From Nocardioides sp. InS609-2 (GTDB lineage Bacteria > Actinomycetota > Actinomycetes > Propionibacteriales > Nocardioidaceae): a DNA stretch of 64,000 nt. Both the position numbers and the translations under genes were made by a program. The DNA lies in NCBI RefSeq assembly GCF_023208195.1, contig NZ_CP060034.1:3162001-3226000 (forward strand). Direction: 5' to 3'. This document shows positions 51,636 to 58,450 of the stretch, piece after piece. Position 1 is the stretch's first letter. Every line of letters begins with the position of its first letter. A model generated the notes under the pieces. The model saw only the letters and a program-made list of their open reading frames with translations. It was not told the origin of the DNA and made no database searches.

Positions 51636-52766
51636 TCAGGCCGGCAGCCGGACGAGGAACCGGCAGCCCGGCACGCCGGGCTCGTTGACGACCTCGACGA
51701 CACCGCGGTGGGCCTCGACGATGCCCTTCACGATCGCCAGCCCCAGGCCGGCGCGGGCGGTGTGGGCGTCGGCCGGGTCGGGTTCCGGAGTGCGGGCGGC
51801 GGCGCCGCGCCAGGCCACGTCGAACACCCGCGTGAGGTCCTCCTCGAGGATGCCTCCACAGCCGTCGGTGACGCTGAGCTCGACACCGCCCGCGACCGCG
51901 CGACCGGTGACCTGGACGACTCCGTTGGCGGGCGTGTGCCGGATGCCGTTCATCAGCAGGTTGGCCAGCACGCGGGAGAGTCCTTCGGGATCGGCGAGCA
52001 CCTGGAGGCCGTAGTCGACATTGCCTCCGAGGCGTACGCCGCGGGCTCGCGCCACCGGATCGGCACCGGCCAGCGCCTCGCTGACCAGGTCGCCCAGCGC
52101 GACCTCCTGTGGCGTTATCGTGAACACCCCGGCGTGCAGGCGCGACAGCTCGAAGAGGTCGTCGACCATACGCACCATCCGATCGACCTCGGCACGGATC
52201 TGGCGGTGGTAGCGCGCCGGGTCGGGCGCCATCCCGTCCTCGAGCGCCTCGGTCATCGCGCGCATCCCGGCCAGCGGCGTGCGCAGGTCGTGGCTCACCC
52301 ACGACACCAGCTCACGACGCGAGCTCTCCAGCCGCGTCTCCCGGGCGCGCGACTCGTCGAGCCGCGCCACCGTGGTGGCCAGCTCGGCCGACAGCTCCTG
52401 GAACTCACGTGGCCCGGTCGACGGCCGGGCCGCCACGCCGGTGCCGACGCGACGTACTTCCTCCTGCAGTCCGCGCGACCAGCGCACCAGCGCCGCGCCC
52501 AGCGCGAACGCCACCAGGAACGAGCTCGCTGCTGCGGCGATGGTGACGATCGTGACCACTTTGAGGTCGTGCGGCATGAGCAGCATCCGCTGCGCCACGG
52601 CCAGCACCCCGGCGAGCACCGACAGCACCGACACCGCAGCCACCAGACCGAGCTGCCACCGGACCGACGCGGTGCGCAGCAGCCAGCCGACGACCAATCC
52701 CAGCGCGCCGATGGCGACGGCGGCCATCAGGGCCACCACCAGGATCTCGAACTGATCGCCGTTCAT
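51636..52766 (-). CDS. Two-component sensor histidine kinase
   Basis: The 376-aa kinase has transmembrane helices near residues 8-29, 40-58 and 70-94. A linker/coiled-coil follows at about 120-150, then the H-box LVSWVSHDLRTPLAGM with phospho-acceptor His159. N-box NLLMNGIRHTPANG, G1 VTDGCGGI and G2 AGLGLAIVKGIVEAHRG complete the ATPase domain. The extracytoplasmic loops are very short, so it may sense a membrane signal. ATG 52766 overlaps the regulator stop (ATGA). Confidence 0.93.
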   Translation of the reverse strand: MNGDQFEILVVALMAAVAIGALGLVVGWLLRTASVRWQLGLVAAVSVLSVLAGVLAVAQRMLLMPHDLKVVTIVTIAAAASSFLVAFALGAALVRWSRGLQEEVRRVGTGVAARPSTGPREFQELSAELATTVARLDESRARETRLESSRRELVSWVSHDLRTPLAGMRAMTEALEDGMAPDPARYHRQIRAEVDRMVRMVDDLFELSRLHAGVFTITPQEVALGDLVSEALAGADPVARARGVRLGGNVDYGLQVLADPEGLSRVLANLLMNGIRHTPANGVVQVTGRAVAGGVELSVTDGCGGILEEDLTRVFDVAWRGAAARTPEPDPADAHTARAGLGLAIVKGIVEAHRGVVEVVNEPGVPGCRFLVRLPA

Positions 52767-53440
52767 GCGTTCTCCCATCGGTAGCCCACGCCCCACACGG
52801 TCACCAGTCGCACCGGACTGGTGGGGTCGGACTCCACCTTCTCCCGGAGCCTCCGGACGTGCACGGTCACCGTCGACTGGTCGCCCACGGTCCAACCCCA
52901 GACCTCGCGCAGCAGCTCGTCGCGCGAGTAGGCCCGGCCCGGGTGTGCGACCAGGTGGCACAGCAGGTCGAACTCACGACCCGTCAGCGGGAGTACGACG
53001 CCGTCCAGCCTGGCCTCGTGGCGCGCGGCGTCGATGACCAGGTCGCCATCGGTCAGCAGCACCGGCCCCTCTGGTGCGCTGCCGGCGCGACGCAGGATCG
53101 AGTCGACGCGCAGCACCAGCTCGCGGGGGCTGAACGGCTTGGTGATGTAATCGTCGGCGCCCAGCTCGAGCCCGATCACGCGGTCCTGCTCGTTGCCCAG
53201 CGCGGTCAGCATCACGATCGGCACGTCGCCCGCCCGGCGCAGCCGCCGGCACACCTCGAGGCCGTCGATGCCGGGCATCATCAGGTCGAGCACCACCAGG
53301 TCGGCAGGCGTCTTCTCCATGATCTCGAGCGCGGTCAGGCCGTCGGCCGCCTCGGTCACGTCGTGCCCGGCCGCACGCAGGTAGGAGACCACCACCTCGC
53401 GCACCGTCACGTCGTCCTCGACGACCAGCATCCGCGGCAT
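52763..53440 (-). CDS. OmpR-family response regulator
   Basis: The 225-aa protein has a receiver domain (MLVVEDDVTVREV, phospho-acceptor Asp52 in LVVLDLMMPG, Lys in ITKPFSPRELV). A C-terminal winged helix carries LPLTGREFDLLCHLVAHPGRAYSRDELL and TVTVHVRRLREKVE. It pairs with the kinase encoded next. ATG 53440 was chosen. A TTG two codons upstream (53446), which overlaps the preceding stop and has AAGG upstream, is equally possible. Confidence 0.93.
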   Translation of the reverse strand: MPRMLVVEDDVTVREVVVSYLRAAGHDVTEAADGLTALEIMEKTPADLVVLDLMMPGIDGLEVCRRLRRAGDVPIVMLTALGNEQDRVIGLELGADDYITKPFSPRELVLRVDSILRRAGSAPEGPVLLTDGDLVIDAARHEARLDGVVLPLTGREFDLLCHLVAHPGRAYSRDELLREVWGWTVGDQSTVTVHVRRLREKVESDPTSPVRLVTVWGVGYRWENA

Positions 53441-53442
53441 CC

Positions 53443-53880
53443 TCAAGCCTTGTCCCGTCGGTTGAGGTGCGAGCGAAACGAGCCTCGAAACCAGCCTCTA
53501 AACCAGGGCAAGGCAAGCGCGCCGAGCACCAGCACCGCGAACACCACCCACCCGACAATGTAGTTTCGGTCGAGCAGCGTCGCGTTGTCGGCCCTCGCAC
53601 CGAAGCGCCCGAGCACCGGCACCGCAGCGACCGTCACAGTCCCGATCACGATCAGCGCGATCGTGGCCGGTCGACGGAGAGACATGGGCAGCAGCCGGCT
53701 GCCCACCAGGCCCAGCGCGATCACCACGCCCGACAGCAGCACGTCGTGCAGCAGCACCCCCGCCACGAACCACACCGCGACACTGCGCAGCTGGTCGAAG
53801 TCCTGGCGCGACAGCAGCAACCACGCGCCATACACACCGACGAGGGTGCCGAGGCCGATCAGCGCCAGTCGGGTCCTCAT
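53443..53880 (-). CDS. Small four-helix membrane protein, C-terminus encoded by a dispersed repeat
   Basis: The 145-aa protein has helices at about residues 6-24, 38-58, 76-94 and 103-125. It lies directly after the molybdoprotein gene (ATGA overlap) and so may assist that complex; no family was recognised. Its last residues (RGSFRSHLNRRDKA) are translated from the repeat at 53460-53492, suggesting that the original end was altered by repeat insertion. Confidence 0.75.
   Translation of the reverse strand: MRTRLALIGLGTLVGVYGAWLLLSRQDFDQLRSVAVWFVAGVLLHDVLLSGVVIALGLVGSRLLPMSLRRPATIALIVIGTVTVAAVPVLGRFGARADNATLLDRNYIVGWVVFAVLVLGALALPWFRGWFRGSFRSHLNRRDKA
53460..53492. repeat. Dispersed GGTTGAG...AACC repeat inside a gene end
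   Basis: The 33-bp sequence begins GGTTGAGGTGCGAGCG, continues AAACGAGC and ends CTCGAAACC. It is the same type as the 35-bp repeat at 58388-58422. It is quasi-palindromic (GGTT...AACC, CGAGCG...). It encodes the C-terminal tail of the membrane protein at 53443-53880. Confidence 0.65.
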
Positions 53881-55037
53881 GCGAAGACCTCCAGCCGGGT
53901 GACCCACTTCGTCTGGAGCACCCCGGGCCGGTTGGGCGCGATCAGGCGGCACGGGAAGCCGTGGTCGATGGCCAGGGTCTCGCCGTTGAGCGTGAGGGCG
54001 AGCAGGGTGCGGTCGTCGCGGGCGAAGTTGTCCTGCAGCGTCGTGATCCGGAACGGCCCCGACTCCTGCAGCGACTCGACGCGTACGTCGCCCGCCGGCG
54101 CCTCGACGAGGTCGAGCAGGTCGCGCATCCGCACGCCCGTCCACGAGCCGCTGGCGCTCCAGCCCTCCACGCAGGCGATCGGCAGGATCTCGCTGTGCTG
54201 GGGCAGGGCGAGCAGGTCGTCGCGGGTCAGTGACACCGAGCGGTCGCCGTACGCGATCTCCAGCCGGTACGACGCGCTGGTGGCGCTGGCGGTCACCTTG
54301 GCCGAAACGGCCGACTTGTTGATCGGGATGCCAGCGGGCCCGTCACCGGACCGCACCCCGAAGACCGAGACGTCCCGCAGCAGCGGCACGGTGCTGCCGA
54401 CGGACGCGACCACAGCGATGCCGCTGGCGAGCCACGTCGTGCGCAGCAGACCCCGTCGGGACACGGCTCCTTCGTTGACGGCGGTCGGCCGGTCGTGACG
54501 GGTCTCGTCGACGTCGCCGGCCAGCACGTCGCGGATGATCGGCAGCTTGACCGCGATGTGCACGACGAGCGAGCCGATCGCAATCCACGCGACGGCGTAG
54601 TGGGTGGCGCGGAAGGAGAACCCCCACGGGTACCACTGCGACGCGTTCATCAGCCCCGTCGTGAGCATGAAGATGCCCGCCGCGACGAGCACGCCGATCG
54701 AGGCGCGTTCGAGGCCGTGGAGGAGCAGCCGGCGCGCGTCACGCAGCGGCGGGCGCTCGAAGAACTTCGGCAGCACGCTCCACAGCTTGACCAGCAGCAG
54801 CGGGATCGCGGCGGTGCCGGTGGTCACGTGCAGCCCCTGGGTGACGCGGTAGCCCCACGACGGGCTGGCTGGGAACGGCACCGGCTGGGTGGGGTTCTGG
54901 GCGTAGTGGCTGATCAGTCCGGTGAGGAAGCAGATGCCGAAGCAGATGCCGAGCCACAGCCCGACCCGCGCGGCGACGTGGGGGCTGCGCAGCCGCGAGG
55001 TGAAGTGCTCCGGGGCGGGGACCAGTGGGGTTTTCAC
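53877..55037 (-). CDS. Cytochrome b-like membrane domain fused to a molybdopterin oxidoreductase domain
   Basis: In this 386-aa protein, four helices at about residues 24-44, 68-88, 112-130 and 146-166 hold His44, His70, His146 and His160, as in b-type cytochrome membrane domains. After the cytoplasmic loop comes SRRGLLRT (193-200), a twin-arginine-like motif, then a fifth helix (201-220). A sulfite-oxidase-fold Mo-cofactor domain (about 235-386) follows, with molybdenum-ligand Cys289 in IACVEGWSASGSWTGV. An internal Tat signal could export the folded Mo domain. GTG 55037 overlaps the methyltransferase stop. Confidence 0.87.
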   Translation of the reverse strand: MKTPLVPAPEHFTSRLRSPHVAARVGLWLGICFGICFLTGLISHYAQNPTQPVPFPASPSWGYRVTQGLHVTTGTAAIPLLLVKLWSVLPKFFERPPLRDARRLLLHGLERASIGVLVAAGIFMLTTGLMNASQWYPWGFSFRATHYAVAWIAIGSLVVHIAVKLPIIRDVLAGDVDETRHDRPTAVNEGAVSRRGLLRTTWLASGIAVVASVGSTVPLLRDVSVFGVRSGDGPAGIPINKSAVSAKVTASATSASYRLEIAYGDRSVSLTRDDLLALPQHSEILPIACVEGWSASGSWTGVRMRDLLDLVEAPAGDVRVESLQESGPFRITTLQDNFARDDRTLLALTLNGETLAIDHGFPCRLIAPNRPGVLQTKWVTRLEVFA

Positions 55038-55672
55038 ACCGCCCCCTGGAGTACGGCGACCCAGCGTCGCTCACCGATTCGCTCGACCGAGGCGACGGCC
55101 AGCCCGGCCTCGGCGGCGGTGGCCTCGATGGAGTCGACGCCAACGACCGACCATTTGAACGGTCGGCTGCGCTGCTCGCCGGTCTGCAGCGCGGCCCAGT
55201 GGGTGCTGGCGAGGACACCGGGCCGGGCCACCTCGACGACCACGCGCCCGCGCGGGTCGATGACGTTGCTCAGCCGGTGCAGCAGGGCGACCGGGTCGCC
55301 GCCGATGCCGACGTTGCCGTCGGCGAGGAGTGCGGACTCCCATCGGCCCTCGCCGGGCAGCTCGTCGAACACGTCGCGGAGCATCGCAGCTCCGCCGCGC
55401 TCACGGGTCTGGCCGACCGCCTCGTGCACCACGTCGATGCCCAGGACGACATGGCCGCGATTGGCGAGCTCGGCGGTCATCCGGCCGGGGCCGCAGCCGA
55501 CGTCGAGCGTCGGCCCGATGCACAGGTCGAGCATCCGGTGGTCGTTGACGTCGGCAGGCTGGGTCCACTCGCCGACGGGCAGCGCGACCGGCTCGTCCCC
55601 GACCCGGACGACGTGCGTCTGCTCGCCCCGCAGGGCCAGCGCGAAGACGGTGGAGAACGGCACCTCGTTCAT
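55034..55672 (-). CDS. Class I SAM-dependent methyltransferase
   Basis: The 212-aa protein has motif I PTLDVGCGPGRMTAELANRGH (quoted in part; about residues 54-70), then VLGIDVVHEAVGQ and LLADGNVGIGGDPVALL. The substrate is unknown. Both ends overlap neighbours by 4 bp: its ATG (55672) lies in the stop of the DUF2064 gene and its stop lies in the GTG of the molybdoprotein gene. It therefore belongs to the same transcript. Confidence 0.87.
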   Translation of the reverse strand: MNEVPFSTVFALALRGEQTHVVRVGDEPVALPVGEWTQPADVNDHRMLDLCIGPTLDVGCGPGRMTAELANRGHVVLGIDVVHEAVGQTRERGGAAMLRDVFDELPGEGRWESALLADGNVGIGGDPVALLHRLSNVIDPRGRVVVEVARPGVLASTHWAALQTGEQRSRPFKWSVVGVDSIEATAAEAGLAVASVERIGERRWVAVLQGAV

Positions 55673-56301
55673 CGGTCACCCCAGGCTCGTGCGAAGTGGC
55701 TGTCGGGGATCTCGGCGGCGACCCGGCGGGCGTCGTCGAGGCTGTCGACGTCGAGCAGGCTGCCCGCTTCGCCGACGGTGTGACCGGCAGCGCGCAGGGC
55801 GGCCACGGTGTCCTGGCAGGTGGTCGGAGTCGACATGGGTACGCCGGCGAGAGCGCGCGCCACGTTGGGGTCGGTGCGGCCGAGTGCCCACCAGCCGCCG
55901 TCCTCGGCGGGGCCGACGACGGCGTCGTGGTCGGCCAGTCCGTCGACGACCGCGGTCAGTGCGGCGACCGTGACCTGGGGCGTGTCCATGCCGATCTGCA
56001 CGACCGCGCCGGGGCCGGCGTCGAGGTGCGCGTTGACCAGGCGTTCGGCGAACCCGTCGCCGCGCTGCACGGTGACGTCCCAGCCAACGAGCAGGTCGCG
56101 CAGCTCGTCGGCGCGCTCCCCGTCGACGAGGTTGCCGGCCAGGGCGAGGTGTCGCTCCGCGCCGGAGAGGTTGCACGTCTCGATGGTGTCGGCCAGCGCG
56201 GCAGCTGCCACGTCGGCAGCCACGTCGTGCCCGATGTGCTGGCCCAGCCGGGTCTTGGCCTGGCCCGGCACGGGTGCCTTGGCCACGAGCAGGATCTTCA
56301 T
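55669..56301 (-). CDS. DUF2064/TIGR04282-type glycosyltransferase
   Basis: The 210-aa GT-A-like protein starts MKILLVAKAPVPGQAKTRLG and contains VQIGMDTPQVT (DxD-like) and GPAEDGGWWALG, all signatures of the DUF2064/TIGR04282 family. It matches Rv0540 in position. The family is often paired with a GT2 enzyme, as here. Acceptor and sugar are unknown. ATG 56301 overlaps the GT2 stop (ATGA). Confidence 0.88.
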   Translation of the reverse strand: MKILLVAKAPVPGQAKTRLGQHIGHDVAADVAAAALADTIETCNLSGAERHLALAGNLVDGERADELRDLLVGWDVTVQRGDGFAERLVNAHLDAGPGAVVQIGMDTPQVTVAALTAVVDGLADHDAVVGPAEDGGWWALGRTDPNVARALAGVPMSTPTTCQDTVAALRAAGHTVGEAGSLLDVDSLDDARRVAAEIPDSHFARAWGDR

Positions 56302-56957
56302 CGCTGCAGCACCTTCCAGAAGTCGCGTGCGGTGCGGGCGGTGCCGCTCACCGATCCGGAAACCTTCGACCGCGTGCCCTCGGCGCGCGGGTGATAGCTG
56401 ACGTCGCGCTCCACGAAGCGCCAGCCGGCGAGCGTGGCCTTCTGCAGCAGCTCGACCGGGTAACCGAACCGCCGATCCTGTACGTCGAGTGCCAGCAGCG
56501 CCTCGCGTCGGCACACGCGCATCGGGGCGATGTCGGATGCGTCCATCTGGATGCGACGGCGCAGCCACGCGACGATGATCGTGTTGCCGACGCGCGCGTG
56601 CCACGGCCAGACACCCGCAGAGACCGGGCGGCGCCGGCCGACCGCGATGTCGGCCCGGCCTTCCGCGACGTCGGCCACCATCGGCACCAGCTCGTCGGGG
56701 TCGAACGACCCGTCGCCGTCCATGAAGGCCACGTAGTCGGCGGTGGCCGCGAGCAGCCCGGCGTGCACGGCCGCGCCGTACCCGGGTCGCGACTCGGTGA
56801 CCACCAGCGCACCCAGCTCGCGGGCGACCTCAGCCGTGTCGTCGCTGGACCCGTTGTCGACAACGATCACCGAGAACCCAGCCGGCACCCTCGGCAGCAG
56901 CGCGCGCAGCGCCGGACCCTCGTCGCGGCAGGGGAGGATCAGGTCGGTGGAGGTCAC
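56298..56957 (-). CDS. Family 2 glycosyltransferase (dolichyl-phosphate sugar synthase-like)
   Basis: The 219-aa GT-A enzyme has LILPCRDEGPALRALL, VIVVDNGSSDDTAEVA, GYGAAVHAGLLAA and the DxD motif in VAFMDGDGSFDPDEL (about residues 76-90). It has no membrane helices and corresponds to Rv0539. It probably transfers a nucleotide sugar to a polyprenyl phosphate. GTG 56957 has TAGGTT ending 6 nt upstream and no ribosome site. It is the first gene of the eight-gene unit that ends at 50311. Confidence 0.88.
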   Translation of the reverse strand: MTSTDLILPCRDEGPALRALLPRVPAGFSVIVVDNGSSDDTAEVARELGALVVTESRPGYGAAVHAGLLAATADYVAFMDGDGSFDPDELVPMVADVAEGRADIAVGRRRPVSAGVWPWHARVGNTIIVAWLRRRIQMDASDIAPMRVCRREALLALDVQDRRFGYPVELLQKATLAGWRFVERDVSYHPRAEGTRSKVSGSVSGTARTARDFWKVLQR

Positions 56958-56963
56958 GCCCCC

Positions 56964-56969
56964 AACCTA
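56964..56969 (-). promoter_or_regulatory. Leaderless -10 box of the eight-gene operon
   Basis: On the minus strand TAGGTT is followed by GGGGGC and then GTG 56957, the same TAGGTT-N6-start arrangement as at 4113-4134. No other clear promoter was seen upstream of the downstream overlapping genes. Confidence 0.6.
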
Positions 56970-57052
56970 GATGCCGGCGACCAGCGTAGTGGCCGGGAAC
57001 CCTTACGAAGCCATGACGACATGATCTCCGGATGTCTGGGCATCATGGCCCC

Positions 57053-57418
57053 ATGACCGAAACCGGCTCCCCGTCCCTCTCCTCCACCCCTGGCGTGATC
57101 CCGTACGTCGAGTGGCACACCGGCCCGCGGCGTACTCTCACCGTCGGCCTGACCACCGGCAACTCGGTGGTCGGGAAGAAGTACCGGCCGATCGTCAGCG
57201 TCGACGGCCGGCAGTACGTCGTGGTGTGGGGGCCGGTGACGTTCGAGGCGCCGGCCGACCGCAACGTGCACCTCAGCGTGCACCTCGAGGGCGACATCGT
57301 CGGCCAGGTGGCCTCGCTCCTGCTGCCCCCGTCGGGCCAGGACCTGCGCTTCAGATACGAGACGCACTACAACACGGGCGTCGGCACGCTGACGCCCGAC
57401 CCTGGTCCGCAAGCGTGA
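57053..57418 (+). CDS. Conserved small protein of unknown function
   Basis: The 121-aa, probably soluble and beta-rich protein has Gly/Val/Arg pattern segments (RRTLTVGLTTGNSVVGKKYRP, quoted in part) and NVHLSVHLEGDIVGQVASLL. No family was recognised. ATG 57053 has CATCAT ending 6 nt upstream and is preferred to an ATG 7 codons earlier. It diverges from the glycosyltransferase operon and precedes the AraC-like gene by 37 bp. Confidence 0.72.
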   Translation: MTETGSPSLSSTPGVIPYVEWHTGPRRTLTVGLTTGNSVVGKKYRPIVSVDGRQYVVVWGPVTFEAPADRNVHLSVHLEGDIVGQVASLLLPPSGQDLRFRYETHYNTGVGTLTPDPGPQA

Positions 57419-57455
57419 TCAAGACGGCTCGCGCGGGAGCCGACATCCTCGTGCC

Positions 57456-58397
57456 ATGAGCGTTGCCACCGACACCTTCGCCGGGTTCGTTGACCACCTG
57501 ACCGAGGCGCTCTCCTCGACCGGGACCGACGAAGACGCGGCGACCGCGTCGGGCGACGAATGGGCCGCTCGACTGGGTTTCTCGCGGTTCCACTTCGACC
57601 GGATGATCCGCTCGGTCGCGGGAGAGCCGCCGGCGGCGTTCCGCCGGCGCATCCTCCTCGAGCGGGCGGCGTACCGGATGATCACCACCTCCGCGCCCCT
57701 GATCGACATCGCCGTCGAGGCGGGCTACGGATCGCACGAGGCGTTCACGCGGGCGTTCACCAAGGTGTACACCGTGCCGCCGGCGACGTGGCGCAAGAGG
57801 CCGGGACACATCCAGATCGAGGCACCGAGCGATGTCCACTTCCATCCACCCGGCAGCCTGCGGCTGCCCGCGCGAGACGAGGTCACTGCCATGGAACTGA
57901 TGACGAAGATGGTCGAGCACCACATCTGGCTGACGGGCGAGATGATCCGGCTGGCCGAGCGCCTCACCGACGAGCAGCTCGACGAGCCGATCGCGGTGAG
58001 CGTCGACGACGACGAGCAGACGATCCGCTCGCTGCTGTCGCGGCTGGTCGGCCAGATGGGCATGTGGAACGCCGCGATGGCGACCCGTGACTACGACTGG
58101 TCGGTCGAGGAGCACGAGTCGCTCTCGTCGCTGCGGCAGCGGCTCGCCGACGAAGGACCGGCGTACCTCGCCCACGTGCACGAGGTCGTCGACGCAGCGC
58201 GGCTCGACGACACGTTCGTCGACGCGCTGTGCGAGCCCGCGACGGTCTTCACGTACGGCGGGATGATCGCGCACGTCCTCACCTTCGCCGCCCATCGCCG
58301 CACGCTCGTGGTGCTGGCCTTCGGCAAGCACGGGGTCGGCGAGCTCGGCTGGGGAGATCCGATGCTCTGGGTGGCCGAACGTTCGTCGGTCGAGTAG
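57456..58397 (+). CDS. AraC-type HTH regulator fused to a DinB-like domain
   Basis: In this 313-aa protein, residues about 15-115 are an AraC/XylS double HTH (FSRFHFDRMIRSVAGEPPAAF ... YGSHEAFTRAFTKVYTVPPATW, quoted in parts). Residues about 145-300 resemble a DinB/DUF664 four-helix bundle (MELMTKMVEHHIWLTGEMI, MIAHVLTFAAHRRTLVV) with His residues suited to metal binding. The combination suggests a sensor-regulator. CATCCT ends 6 nt before ATG 57456. The stop codon TAG lies within the dispersed repeat 58388-58422. Confidence 0.85.
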   Translation: MSVATDTFAGFVDHLTEALSSTGTDEDAATASGDEWAARLGFSRFHFDRMIRSVAGEPPAAFRRRILLERAAYRMITTSAPLIDIAVEAGYGSHEAFTRAFTKVYTVPPATWRKRPGHIQIEAPSDVHFHPPGSLRLPARDEVTAMELMTKMVEHHIWLTGEMIRLAERLTDEQLDEPIAVSVDDDEQTIRSLLSRLVGQMGMWNAAMATRDYDWSVEEHESLSSLRQRLADEGPAYLAHVHEVVDAARLDDTFVDALCEPATVFTYGGMIAHVLTFAAHRRTLVVLAFGKHGVGELGWGDPMLWVAERSSVE

Positions 58398-58422
58398 CGA
58401 GCGCAGCGAGCGTATCGAGACC
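58388..58422. repeat. Dispersed GGTCGAGTAGCGAGCG... repeat supplying a stop codon
   Basis: This 35-bp quasi-palindrome begins GGTCGAGTAGCGAGCGCAG and ends CGTATCGAGACC. It is similar to 53460-53492 and to the first unit at 32819. Its TAG is the stop of the AraC/DinB gene. The type is familiar as an intergenic repeat in nocardioform actinobacteria (from memory). Confidence 0.7.
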
Positions 58423-58450
58423 CCCGCTGGTCGTCCGTCACACTGGACCC

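Noticed and set aside
51631..52302. 224-codon N-terminal extension of the GT-C-like membrane protein
   Set aside because: It is the out-of-frame reading of the histidine kinase; the membrane protein begins with a signal-anchor at ATG 51630.
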